NCBI RefSeq assembly: GCF_000520815.1
Contig: NZ_ASRY01000025.1
Location: 33,580-97,579 of the forward strand
Direction: 5' to 3'
Origin: Paenibacillus maysiensis
GTDB taxonomy: Bacteria; Bacillota; Bacilli; Paenibacillales; Paenibacillaceae
Length of the DNA stretch: 64,000 nucleotides
This document shows, piece after piece, positions 55,464 to 63,816 of this stretch. The position numbers and the translations under genes are program-made. Within the stretch, counting starts at the first letter, position 1, and each line of letters starts with the position of its first letter. A model generated the notes under the pieces. It saw only the letters and a list, made by a program, of their open reading frames with translations, was not told the origin of the DNA and did no database searches.

Positions 55464-55502
55464 CAGATCAATCCCCCTATTCTCCATGTCAGAGATTTAG
55501 TT

Positions 55503-56084
55503 TTAATTTGAGGCGGCTTCTACAATTCGTTTTGCCTGTGCTCGGCCTGTCAGTAATAAATCATCACTGAACTTTGAATCACTGACCGCACGTGCCAAAG
55601 CAACTGAACCAACCATAATGCTTACAAGTGCGTAACCGATACCTGTTTCGATTCCTGCCATATTTGTAATAAACACGATAAAACGCTGTAACTCACGGGT
55701 GTAGGTTTCCCGAATCTCCTCCGATAATTGAGAAATTTCTCCCGACAGAGCAGGCAGAATACAGCCGATCTCTGACTGATCCCGATGAAGGGGGCTTAAA
55801 TAAAATTCAATAACGGCCTCAATCGGCGGCTGATCTTTATCTTTGTTTTTGTCAGCAACTCGCTGTAGCATTTCGATGGTTTCACCAATGGCAAAATGAC
55901 ATGTCTCCATCACAAGCTGATCTTTGTTTTCAAAATGGGAGTAGAATCCTCCATGTGTCAGCCCCGCCCCTTTCATAATATAGGGGAGGCTGATATTCCG
56001 AACGCCATTGGTTCGAAATGCTTTTGCCGCGCTGCTGATAATATGTTTTCGGACTTTGATTTTGTGCCCTTCCGGATAAGGCAT
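55503..56084 (-). CDS. TetR/AcrR-family repressor
   Basis: The 193-residue regulator has the helix-turn-helix ISSAAKAFRTNGVRNISLPY followed by IMKGAGLTHGGFYSHFENKD, typical of the AcuR/YxaF-like subgroup with GFYxHF. The ligand domain has PIEAVIEFYLSPLHRD and GCILPALSGEI. It is divergent from the dihydrolipoyl dehydrogenase gene. Two copies of a shared site lie between them and are the likely operators. Confidence 0.93.
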   Translation of the reverse strand: MPYPEGHKIKVRKHIISSAAKAFRTNGVRNISLPYIMKGAGLTHGGFYSHFENKDQLVMETCHFAIGETIEMLQRVADKNKDKDQPPIEAVIEFYLSPLHRDQSEIGCILPALSGEISQLSEEIRETYTRELQRFIVFITNMAGIETGIGYALVSIMVGSVALARAVSDSKFSDDLLLTGRAQAKRIVEAASN

Positions 56085-56203
56085 GCGTCTTCCTCTCCTT
56101 TGTTTGTATCAATAATTTTCCCCTTCATTATGAGAAAGCACTGATCTTCATTATTTGGAATGCACTCTTGTGATTTTTTAATGAATTCAAGCATCTTATC
56201 AAA

Positions 56204-56223
56204 ATATTATAATCATCATATTA
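56204..56223. promoter_or_regulatory. TetR-family operator candidate, site 1
   Basis: ATATTATAATCATCATATTA shares ATTATRATCATCATATT with site 2, 108 bases away. Both centre on a partial palindrome of ATCAT and ATGAT. It lies on the tetR side of the divergent gap. Confidence 0.55.
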
Positions 56224-56311
56224 TGTGGTGTCAATTCAATGAAATGCATGGTTTTTCGGAGCAGATGCAACAGAAATAGTGTATTGACTCCTGTAAAATA
56301 TGATGCATATA

Positions 56312-56333
56312 ATATATTATGATCATCATATTT
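56312..56333. promoter_or_regulatory. TetR-family operator candidate, site 2
   Basis: ATATATTATGATCATCATAT, with the palindromic core ATGATCAT, lies 20 bases before the dihydrolipoyl dehydrogenase start, overlapping its probable promoter. It repeats site 1. Confidence 0.6.
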
Positions 56334-56352
56334 CAATGCGGAGGTGCGCAAA

Positions 56353-57744
56353 ATGAAACATTTGGAATTTGTGGATACTTTAGTAATCGGATCAGGACCG
56401 GGAGGTTATGTGGCCGCTTTACGCTCGTCGCAGCTTGGCATGAAGATAGCTATTGTAGAGCGTCAACAGATCGGCGGCGTATGTACACATACGGGTTGTA
56501 TTCCTTCCAAAGCGCTGATTGCAGAAGCAGAGCGATTTAACATGCGCAGACAATGGGGTCCTGTTAACGGGGAAAATGCTTATGAAGAGGCTCAGGTCTT
56601 CAAGCAGGCTGTGGTGAATAAGCAGTCTGGAGGTGTGCAATTTTTGCTGAAAACGGCGGGTGTTAACGTTCTGGAAGGTGAAGCCAGCTTGATTGATGCA
56701 CATACCGCACGTGTATATCATGCTGATCACGGCGAGCAGCAAATAAGCTTTAAACATCTCATTTTGGCAGTAGGGTCCCGTCCGATTGAAATACCTTCTC
56801 TTCCCTTTGGCGGCCGCATCCTGTCTTCCACTGAAGCACTGTCCCTGCCTCATATTCCTGAAAGTCTTGTTGTCGTTGGCGGCGGTTATATCGGAGTGGA
56901 GCTGGGTCAGATGTTTGCCAGATTTGGAGCCCAAGTTACGATTCTTGAGGGCGGCGAGCAAGTGCTGCCTGGATTTGAAGGAGAGCTTGCAGCACCTGTC
57001 ATTCGGCAACTGAAGCAGGATGGAATCACGATGATTACAGGAGCAAAGGTTACAGGTGCCGAGCAGCATACCAACAGTATTGATCTGCACTATATACATC
57101 AGCATGAGCAGTGTGTTGTTCGAGCTGAATATGCCCTGGTTACGGTTGGCAGAAAACCGAATACCGACGGGGCATTGGGTCTTGAACATATCGGCTTGAC
57201 CTCTACTCCACAAGGACTGATCGAGATTGACGCTCAGTGCAGAACATCCATCCCGCATATCTATGCAATTGGTGATATCGTTCAAGGGCCTGCTCTGGCC
57301 CATAAAGCTTCGTATGAAGCAAGGATTGCAGCAGAAGCAATCGCAGGCGAACCCTCTGTGATCGACTACAAGGCCATTCCGCTGGTGGTATTTTCACATC
57401 CGGAAATAACGAGTGTTGGGTTAAGTGAAACGGCGTGTAAGCAAAAATCGATTCCGGTTGTCGTTGGAAAATCTGTTTTTTCCATTAATGGCCGTGCCCT
57501 GGCTCTGAAGGAAACCGAAGGTTTTGTCAAGATTGTAGCTCATGCTGTATCCGGTCTTGTATTAGGTGCGCAGATTGTAGGCGCTGAAGCCTCTACCCTT
57601 ATATCCGAGTTGTCCCTTGCTATTGAGATGGGAGCGACGGTAGAAGATCTGGCGATGACCATTCACCCGCATCCGACGCTGGGTGAGATCATTATTGAGG
57701 CCGCAGAGCAAGCCTGTCGGAAAATGGAAAAAAATCAAGTTTGA
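56353..57744 (+). CDS. lpdA: Dihydrolipoyl dehydrogenase
   Basis: The 463-residue flavoprotein has the FAD motif LVIGSGPGGYVAALRS (residues 10-25), the redox disulfide Cys44-Cys49 in GGVCTHTGCIPSKAL, and the NAD motif VVVGGGYIGVELGQMFARFG. Also present are ATG-like YALVTVGRKPNT, IYAIGDIVQGPALAHKA, and the dimer domain with catalytic His in TIHPHPTLGEI. It would reoxidise dihydrolipoyl groups. No dehydrogenase E1 or E2 genes are adjacent, so its partner is unclear. The ATG at 56353 follows GGAGG. Regulation by the divergent TetR is likely. Confidence 0.94.
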   Translation: MKHLEFVDTLVIGSGPGGYVAALRSSQLGMKIAIVERQQIGGVCTHTGCIPSKALIAEAERFNMRRQWGPVNGENAYEEAQVFKQAVVNKQSGGVQFLLKTAGVNVLEGEASLIDAHTARVYHADHGEQQISFKHLILAVGSRPIEIPSLPFGGRILSSTEALSLPHIPESLVVVGGGYIGVELGQMFARFGAQVTILEGGEQVLPGFEGELAAPVIRQLKQDGITMITGAKVTGAEQHTNSIDLHYIHQHEQCVVRAEYALVTVGRKPNTDGALGLEHIGLTSTPQGLIEIDAQCRTSIPHIYAIGDIVQGPALAHKASYEARIAAEAIAGEPSVIDYKAIPLVVFSHPEITSVGLSETACKQKSIPVVVGKSVFSINGRALALKETEGFVKIVAHAVSGLVLGAQIVGAEASTLISELSLAIEMGATVEDLAMTIHPHPTLGEIIIEAAEQACRKMEKNQV

Positions 57745-57810
57745 TCAGGCAGGGTATGTTGTGCGTAAACGGTTTCAGGACATATTTGAAACAATTAGAA
57801 ATAGGGAGAG

Positions 57811-58239
57811 ATGAGTGTGAGGTTAAAATGGGGATTGTATGCGGTCATAACTTTGATCATTATTTTGACAGGCGGTTTGTTAATTGCAAATGGTACAGAT
57901 GCCGTGAGTCAGGCCGAGAATAAAAAGCAGGGAATACTGAATACGGAGCCGAATACAGCAGCATTTTACGTCGATCTCTACATTCCGGAATCGCAGATTA
58001 AGAAGTTTCGTGCAGAGCAAAAGGTAAAGGTGCATTTTCCTTATTTCGAAGAAGCTCTTATAAAAGAAGGCGTAGTGACTTCGGCAGCCCCTTCTCCTCA
58101 ATTCGCCAACCTGCGCATGACGCGGGAAAAAGGACAGGCAGATGTGAGTATGTTTCTCATCAGAATATCGATTCCAGCAAGCGAAGAACTGCTTCCGGGT
58201 ATGACTGCGGAGGTGCAGCTTGATGAAATCACTGGCTGA
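57811..58239 (+). CDS. Short HlyD-like membrane-fusion protein
   Basis: The 142-residue protein has an N-terminal membrane anchor (LYAVITLIIILTGGLLIANG) and a beta-barrel part of the HlyD/EmrA type: AFYVDLYIPESQIKKFRAEQ, VKVHFPYFEEALIKEGVVTS and ISIPASEELLPGMTAEVQL. The biotinyl-lipoyl domain and long coiled-coil hairpin of full-size adaptors are absent, so it is a minimal form. It overlaps the next gene by 17 bases, pointing to a joint role with the ABC-2 permease. GGGAGAG lies just before the start; a GTG six bases on is possible. Confidence 0.82.
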   Translation: MSVRLKWGLYAVITLIIILTGGLLIANGTDAVSQAENKKQGILNTEPNTAAFYVDLYIPESQIKKFRAEQKVKVHFPYFEEALIKEGVVTSAAPSPQFANLRMTREKGQADVSMFLIRISIPASEELLPGMTAEVQLDEITG

Positions 58240-59371
58240 TGAATGGCAACATCTACGCGGGAGTAAGTGGATCATTATTATTTTTGCTGCTCCTCTGATT
58301 GCTGCTGTATTTTTCGGGCTTATGTTTTCCCGGAATCAGCTGAGCGAAACACCTGTTGTGGTGGTGGATGAGGACCACTCTTCCTATTCGAGACAGCTCA
58401 TTGAGAAAATCAATGCTTCTCAATCTATGGAAATCACCAATGTATTTCCCAATCGACTCTCTCCCGATACGCTGCTGGCGAATGAACAGGCTGTGGCAGT
58501 CATCCTCATCCCGGACGGCTTGCAGCGGCGAAAAGACAAGGGCTTGTCCTCAAGCATCGGGATCTGGATGGACAATACGATGCCTTCCAGCCTGAGCGGA
58601 ATTCGGCCTGCAATTCAGGAAATAATAACGACCGAGAATATGACGCTTGCTCTAACACGTCTTACTCAAACCGGACTAGATATGGAATCAGCCCAAAATT
58701 TGGTGTTCCCTCTATCTCTGGTGCAGCGCATGTTATATAACCCAACCTCAAGTTATATGGGTACGATGGTGATTGGATTCGTTAATATCATTATTCTGAT
58801 GCTCACGACAGGTGCGGCTGGAGCGATCACATCCCGCCTTCGGCAAGAAGGCAAGCTATTGTCTGCGGGAAATTCCCCCTTCCAGCTTTGGATTCGGGCC
58901 CTGCCTTATGCGATATTATGCACCTGCTCCTCTCTGCTTAGTTACGGGATGTTAAAGCAGGTGGGGCATATGCGATTTGAAGCAGCTCCTTATATCTTTA
59001 TCTTTCCTTTACTGCTGTATTCCATGGCATTATGTTTGCTTGCGATGCTGCTCGGATATTCTGTTCCAGACGTGTCCAAAGTCGGTGCACGAATGAGTCT
59101 CATCCTGTACCCTTCATTTCTCGTAACGGGTATTCAATTAACACCGCTTGCGTTTCCAACGTTCTTTCAAGTTACAGCTTGGGCTCTGCCTATGAACTGG
59201 CTCAATCGTATGATCCGTGGTATGGCCTTCCGACACGGTGAATTGGGTTTTTACAGTGTAGAGCTGGGGGCATGTATTTCGATCATTGGTATTGCTTCAT
59301 TAGGCATCGGGTTATTGCTGCGGCGAGAGTCGCGGTTGCACTCGTTGAATCTTGAAGCTGAAGCCCTTTAG
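58223..59371 (+). CDS. ABC-2-type transporter permease (YhhJ/DrrB-like)
   Basis: The 382-residue protein has one N-terminal helix (about 15-35), an extracytoplasmic domain (ETPVVVVDEDHSSYSRQLIE through NPTSSYMG, about 40-185) and five C-terminal helices, including MVIGFVNIIILMLTTGAAGA and ISIIGIASLGIGLLL. This is the ABC2_membrane_3 layout of drug exporters. No ATP-binding gene is adjacent. The ATG at 58223 follows GGAGGTG within the end of the HlyD-like gene, so translation is coupled. Confidence 0.88.
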   Translation: MKSLADEWQHLRGSKWIIIIFAAPLIAAVFFGLMFSRNQLSETPVVVVDEDHSSYSRQLIEKINASQSMEITNVFPNRLSPDTLLANEQAVAVILIPDGLQRRKDKGLSSSIGIWMDNTMPSSLSGIRPAIQEIITTENMTLALTRLTQTGLDMESAQNLVFPLSLVQRMLYNPTSSYMGTMVIGFVNIIILMLTTGAAGAITSRLRQEGKLLSAGNSPFQLWIRALPYAILCTCSSLLSYGMLKQVGHMRFEAAPYIFIFPLLLYSMALCLLAMLLGYSVPDVSKVGARMSLILYPSFLVTGIQLTPLAFPTFFQVTAWALPMNWLNRMIRGMAFRHGELGFYSVELGACISIIGIASLGIGLLLRRESRLHSLNLEAEAL

Positions 59372-59375
59372 CATG

Positions 59376-59418
59376 AAAAATCGCCGCAAGCCTAATAGAA
59401 CATAGGCTGCGGCAATTT
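59376..59418. terminator. Bidirectional terminator
   Basis: GCCGCAAGCCTA (from 59383) and TAGGCTGCGGC (to 59413) form a GC-rich stem with one bulge. An A-run lies at 59376-59380 (T on the minus strand) and AATTTG on the right, between convergent genes. Confidence 0.8.
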
Positions 59419-59472
59419 GTGCTGTGAAAGCTAGTGACACCTGTTACGGCGACTTGTATCTTCTTGGTTCTT

Positions 59473-60636
59473 TTACGGCTTATGAGGTGCCTCTGCAGCT
59501 TTTCTCCCCATAGACATGGACAGCTGTACACTAATCATCAGCACCACGATGACCAGCATAGCCATGATTGAGGCGTTGAAATGTCCGCTGAGATCAAAGA
59601 TCCATCCGATAACAAGCGGGCCGAAAGCACCCATAATATAACCTCCCATCTGTGACATCGCCGACCAGGTTCCCGCTTCCTCCGCCGTGCCCGTTTCCAC
59701 AATAGGCAGCATCAGTGCCAGAGGAAATAATCCACCAGCACCTACACCCAGAAAAAGTACGGCTGAAAGCATTGGAACAGGTGACAAAAGTAATGCTAGA
59801 CCAATGAGTTCGGACACACTGCACAAGACCAGCCACCGTTTGAGCTTCCCTGAGCGATTCACAAGATTTGGAACGAGCAGCGCAACAGGTACTTGACTCA
59901 GTGTGAATAAGGTGAGCAGCATCGCTGCATCTTGTGTGCTGTATCCAAAGCTAAGGGCAATTGGTGAAATCCAGGCCGTCAAGCTATAGAACATGCTGGC
60001 CATGAACCCAAAAAATAAGGTGAATTGAATCGCCTTTTTGTTGCCAAGCGGCAGTCTGAGACGTTGTGCCTTGCTGTTTGAAGGTAGTTTTTTTCGAATA
60101 AGTGCCATCCAGAAGATTAGAGCGATGACTCCAAGCACAGCCCAGCAGGACAAGGCCATTGAAAGATTATGCTGACTATGATTATAGATGGGAATGGTTA
60201 ACCCTGATGCCAGTGCTGCACCAATGGTCATGGAGACGGAATAGATACTGACAATGCCGGGGCGGCCGGGAAAGTACTTTTTGATAAAACTGGACAGCAG
60301 CGGGCCAGCGAAGCTGATCCCGATCCCTCCGCACAAAGCGGTAACCAGCAGTATAGTGACAGATCGATCTGCACCGCGTAGTGCAGTAGCTAATGTGATG
60401 AGAAGCAGCGATATAAAAAGGGTTCGTTCCAGACCCAACCGCTGACTTAACGCTGTGGCGGCCGGGGCAAACAGTCCCATACACAGGACAGGCAGTGTTG
60501 TCAAAAGGCTTGCTGTCAACGCGCTTATACTGAGCTCGGATTGAATCATACCCATCATGGATGCCACTGAAGTAATGATAGGACGCAGGTTCAATGCCGC
60601 GATAAATAGAGCAAATAAATAGAATGTTTTTTTCAC
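59473..60636 (-). CDS. CynX/NimT-family MFS transporter
   Basis: The 387-residue protein has 12 membrane segments and the CynX signature FIAALNLRPIITSVASMMG near residues 12-30. MVETGTAEEAGTWSAMSQMG-type (IVETGTAEEAGTWSAMSQMG) and GGYIMGAFGPLVIGWIFD lie near 320-355. The start is GTG at 60636 behind AGGAGGAAG; an upstream ATG gives an unlikely charged leader. It is divergent from a LysR gene, as in cyanate systems, but no cyanase gene is present, so the substrate stays open. Confidence 0.9.
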   Translation of the reverse strand: MKKTFYLFALFIAALNLRPIITSVASMMGMIQSELSISALTASLLTTLPVLCMGLFAPAATALSQRLGLERTLFISLLLITLATALRGADRSVTILLVTALCGGIGISFAGPLLSSFIKKYFPGRPGIVSIYSVSMTIGAALASGLTIPIYNHSQHNLSMALSCWAVLGVIALIFWMALIRKKLPSNSKAQRLRLPLGNKKAIQFTLFFGFMASMFYSLTAWISPIALSFGYSTQDAAMLLTLFTLSQVPVALLVPNLVNRSGKLKRWLVLCSVSELIGLALLLSPVPMLSAVLFLGVGAGGLFPLALMLPIVETGTAEEAGTWSAMSQMGGYIMGAFGPLVIGWIFDLSGHFNASIMAMLVIVVLMISVQLSMSMGRKAAEAPHKP

Positions 60637-60724
60637 CGTTCTCTTCCTCCTGAGTCTTGTTGAAGTCACTTTGAGTATAAGTCTGCCTTTTTCATTGATC
60701 AATCCAATAATTCGTATTATTATG

Positions 60725-60739
60725 ATAGTAAAATACTAT
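60725..60739. promoter_or_regulatory. LysR-type binding site in the CynX-LysR gap
   Basis: ATAGTAAAATACTAT is an inverted repeat (ATAGTA/TACTAT) and contains the T-N11-A form of LysR boxes. It lies 20-35 bases before the LysR start, in the 123-base divergent gap. Confidence 0.6.
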
Positions 60740-60759
60740 GATAGGTGGAGATGATAAAG

Positions 60760-61650
60760 ATGGACACCCGAAATATAACGTATTTTATGGCAGTCTATGA
60801 GCATCTTCACTTTACGAAGGCGGCAGAGATTTTGGGCATTTCGCAGCCTACGCTGAGTCAGCAGATTCGTCTGCTGGAAGCGGAAGTGGGCATGCCGCTT
60901 TTCGATCGGATTGGCAAAAAGGTAGTTGCAACCGAGGCTGGCAGGCTGCTTCACCAATATGGCATGAAAATGCTTCAGGCTGAAATGGATGCCAAAAGTG
61001 CGATTAAAGAGCTGTTATCCGAGAAACGTGGAACCGTTCGGCTGGCTGTACTGCCCTCCGATCTTGATTTTCAGCTCGTTCCGCTCTTTATTGAATTCAA
61101 GATGATGTACCCCGACACCAAGCTGCAGGCCTTTTCAACGATCTACGTCCGGGACGAAGTACTGGCACATAAAGTGGATCTAGGTATTGGGCTGCGTGGT
61201 CCCATGGATAAACGACTGGTGCAGATTCCGCTGGGAAGTGAGCCATATGAACTGTTTGTTCATTCATCAAGTGAGCTGGCGAAGAAACAGGAGGTCACCC
61301 TTGAGGAATTGGCGCAACTGGCTCTGGTGATGTACCCGAAAGGGTATTTGGGTAGAGATTTGGTGGATGAGGTTTGTCGGGAACAAGGCCTGGAGTTAAC
61401 TACAGTTATGGAGGCAGGGTCCGCATCTTCCCTGCTGCAGTTGGTTGCCGCTGGCATTGGTGCCACAATTCAGCCGAGAGAACTGTTAAAACAGCATTCG
61501 GGCTGGGAAGATATCGTAACGATACCGATTGCTGGACCTGCACCTGTTCGTCACATGGAGCTGACATACTACGCGGACCGATTCATCAGCAAAGCGCAGC
61601 AGCAGCTGTCGGAATGGCTGATTGAATTTTTTAAATCCAAAACGGGCTGA
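60760..61650 (+). CDS. LysR-family transcriptional regulator
   Basis: The 296-residue regulator begins MDTRNITYFMAVYEHLHFTK, with the helix-turn-helix AAEILGISQPTLSQQIRLLE (residues about 21-40), followed by the effector domain (GTVRLAVLPSDLDFQLVPLF, GSEPYELFVHSSSELA). The ATG at 60760 is chosen for GGTGGAG nine bases upstream. It resembles CynR/CysL-type regulators and probably controls the divergent transporter gene. Confidence 0.93.
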   Translation: MDTRNITYFMAVYEHLHFTKAAEILGISQPTLSQQIRLLEAEVGMPLFDRIGKKVVATEAGRLLHQYGMKMLQAEMDAKSAIKELLSEKRGTVRLAVLPSDLDFQLVPLFIEFKMMYPDTKLQAFSTIYVRDEVLAHKVDLGIGLRGPMDKRLVQIPLGSEPYELFVHSSSELAKKQEVTLEELAQLALVMYPKGYLGRDLVDEVCREQGLELTTVMEAGSASSLLQLVAAGIGATIQPRELLKQHSGWEDIVTIPIAGPAPVRHMELTYYADRFISKAQQQLSEWLIEFFKSKTG

Positions 61651-61719
61651 GATGCAGCAGAATCGTTTGGTAGCCTTTGGAGAATAGTGAAAATCAAAGA
61701 GAACAAGTGAGGTTTGCTT

Positions 61720-62283
61720 ATGGAGAAATCGAACGAAGTATTTGCAGTTTCGGAGCGTCTGGTAATTCGGCAGTTCGGTATACACGATGTGCAGCCCTTC
61801 TATCAATACCGGTCTAATCCAGAAGCTTCCCGTTTTCAATCCTGGGAAAATTATACGCTTGAAGATGCTGAAGCATTTGTCAGCAAACAAATGGCAACTT
61901 CCCCTAATCAGCCTGGGACGTGGTTTCAATACGCAATTGCTTTGGGTACGTCTGATCGATTGATTGGGGATTGCGCCATTCATACAATCGGTGCCGAACC
62001 TCGAATTGTCGAGCTCGGATTCACTCTCGCACCTGAGTACCAAGGAAAAGGATATATGCATGAGGCACTTTGTGCCCTGCTTGACTATGTTTTTGGCTCG
62101 CTGAATAAACATAAAATGATCGCTTTTACCGATGTACGCAATACAAAATCCATTCAATTGCTTGAACGCCTAGGCATGAGACTTGAAGGGCATTTGCTCG
62201 AAAACTATATGATCAAAGGCCATTGGGTAGATGAGTATCAATATGCGGTTTTGCAATCGAAGTGGTTAAAAAAACGTCAGTAA
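61720..62283 (+). CDS. GNAT-family acetyltransferase (RimJ/RimL type)
   Basis: The 187-residue protein has SERLVIRQFGIHDVQPFYQY near residue 11, ELGFTLAPEYQGKGYMHEAL (acetyl-CoA motif near 88-107) and DVRNTKSIQLLERLGMRLEG, typical of ribosomal-protein or amino-acid N-acetyltransferases. The ATG at 61720 follows GTGAGG. The acceptor is unknown. Confidence 0.9.
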   Translation: MEKSNEVFAVSERLVIRQFGIHDVQPFYQYRSNPEASRFQSWENYTLEDAEAFVSKQMATSPNQPGTWFQYAIALGTSDRLIGDCAIHTIGAEPRIVELGFTLAPEYQGKGYMHEALCALLDYVFGSLNKHKMIAFTDVRNTKSIQLLERLGMRLEGHLLENYMIKGHWVDEYQYAVLQSKWLKKRQ

Positions 62284-62539
62284 TATTGTATGAGGAGCCT
62301 ATTCATTATAAAAAGCAATCGTATTTTAAAGTTCTAATGGGGTGATTACTTTATTCGGTACCCATCCCTTCTCACCCTGACGGGTGACCACGAGACTGTA
62401 TTCCACATAATATGTTGTGTATTTATACGAATATTCTATCAAAATGTTATACAACTATAAATATGACTATGTTCATTTTCTCTATAGTGAGTGATGCTTA
62501 ACAATAAGATGGCCCTGGTGAACAAAGGAGTTATCTTTT

Positions 62540-62930
62540 ACAAATATTCAAATCATAATATTTACGCGTTCCGCCAAAATCCTGCACACAAAAACCGATA
62601 TAGATTCTAGTGAACCGGATATACTCCGGGGATTTCACCACACAGATGTTTAATATTCGTCCACTTACCAGCTTGAATTCCTGATGAATCATCGTCTGAC
62701 GCATTGTCTTGGCATTATTCAGTCAGCCCGTTTTCTTCATGATGCTTCACCCCAATAGAGATAGTCCTGAGTATCGTAATATAGGAGTAGTTTTACCATT
62801 TGCTGCAGATAATCCGGAGCGAATTCAAAACAGGTTTCGGTTTTGCACTCAAAAGCCTGGAGTCTGAGGATACCATGCTTTGTCTATATGCGTTGACCTC
62901 ATCGACTCATCCCTTGCAAGCGTAAAAAGC
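62540..62930 (-). pseudogene. C-terminal fragment of a GH43 beta-xylosidase, copy 2
   Basis: Between about 62690 and 62930 the DNA parallels the GH43 fragment at 42.0-42.3 kb: TCCTGAGTATCGTAAT, CCATTTGCTGC, GCACTCAAAAGCCT and CCATGCTTTG in the same order. The adjoining 62540-62650 reads on the minus strand GFCVQDFGGTRKYYDL, the family's last strand. There are numerous frameshifts. Confidence 0.6.
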
Positions 62931-63754
62931 TAGAAGGTTCCGTCAGAGTATGCTAAATTTGGTCTGTTTTAAGCTTGCATCATCAGTTTTCGCGTCACAA
63001 ACACCGCTTTTTTTACATACACGACTTTTTTAGATTATTGATGCTTCTGCTATACTACAACTGGCCGTGTTCTGGAATATCGATGATCGAGAGGCAGCCA
63101 AAAGTGTAGCGCCTGCACTCTAGGGCAAATCCCCCACTACGGCCAAATATACTGCACCCCTGGGTCCGCCAAGCTATCACGGATATATAACGTTGTTCCT
63201 GGTCTCCTCAACAGCGCAGTGGTCGCCTTGACTTCCTCCTGACTCGGGGCAATTAGATACTTCTTCATTAATGCTGCAAAAGGATTTATTAATACGCAGT
63301 AGGCCCTTCAATCTTTTTGCTTCGTCGATTTCGTATAACAAGAGTTATGCGTAATTTAAAAGAACAATAGATTTAATGGTCTACTCCTCTTGCTGTATTC
63401 TAACAAATGTAGCTTGTCTACGCTCTTCATAATCCGGACCAGAACAAACTAGGAAGGGTTTTGCGTGCACACAATTTGGAAAGATGCTGTAAGTTTGGAT
63501 TAGTCCATGTACGCGTGAAACTATATGGGACTGCTATCAATTTCTATACAACCAATTCCACTATGGGAATATTCTTATCTAAATCCACCTTAATCAAATA
63601 GATCCACTCTTTATGATTTTATGAAGTTATTCTCTTCACTTGTACCATTGTAGGATCACCAGATAGAACAACAATTAATTCAATCCCCCCAATTCGTGAT
63701 GATGTGTATTAGTGAATTAATGGTGGTACACGCTACATTTTTTCTTGTGCGCAC
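62931..63754. other. Gene-poor debris before the SLH gene
   Basis: No gene is supported. A minus-strand segment near 63140-63250 reads EEVKATTALLRRPGTTLYIR in one frame, which looks like coding debris but was not identified. The second near-palindromic site lies at 63332-63356. Confidence 0.4.
63332..63356. repeat. Near-palindromic site, copy 2
   Basis: CGTATAAC and GTTATGCG flank AAGA, then TAATT follows, giving a form very close to the site at 39003-39030 in the same orientation. It may be a recombination site. Confidence 0.4.
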
Positions 63755-63783
63755 TGAAAAGACTACCGAGATTAACTCAGTAG
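63755..63783 (-). terminator. Terminator of the SLH-domain gene
   Basis: CTACCGAG (63763-63770) and CTCAGTAG (63776-63783) form a stem with one mismatch, followed on the minus strand by TCTTTTC, about 35 bases after the stop codon. Confidence 0.7.
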
Positions 63784-63816
63784 CCTCAACAGCAACTTAG
63801 TATGAACTTGCAAATT

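Noticed and set aside
56419..57303. 294-codon open frame antisense to the dihydrolipoyl dehydrogenase gene
   Set aside because: It mirrors codon bias of the real gene, has no RBS and no motif.
59473..60636. Calling the MFS/LysR pair a cyanate operon (cynX/cynR)
   Set aside because: No cyanase or carbonic anhydrase gene is adjacent, and both families serve many substrates.
61486..62157. 223-codon minus-strand open frame across the LysR and acetyltransferase genes
   Set aside because: It overlaps two well-supported plus-strand genes and shows no homology.
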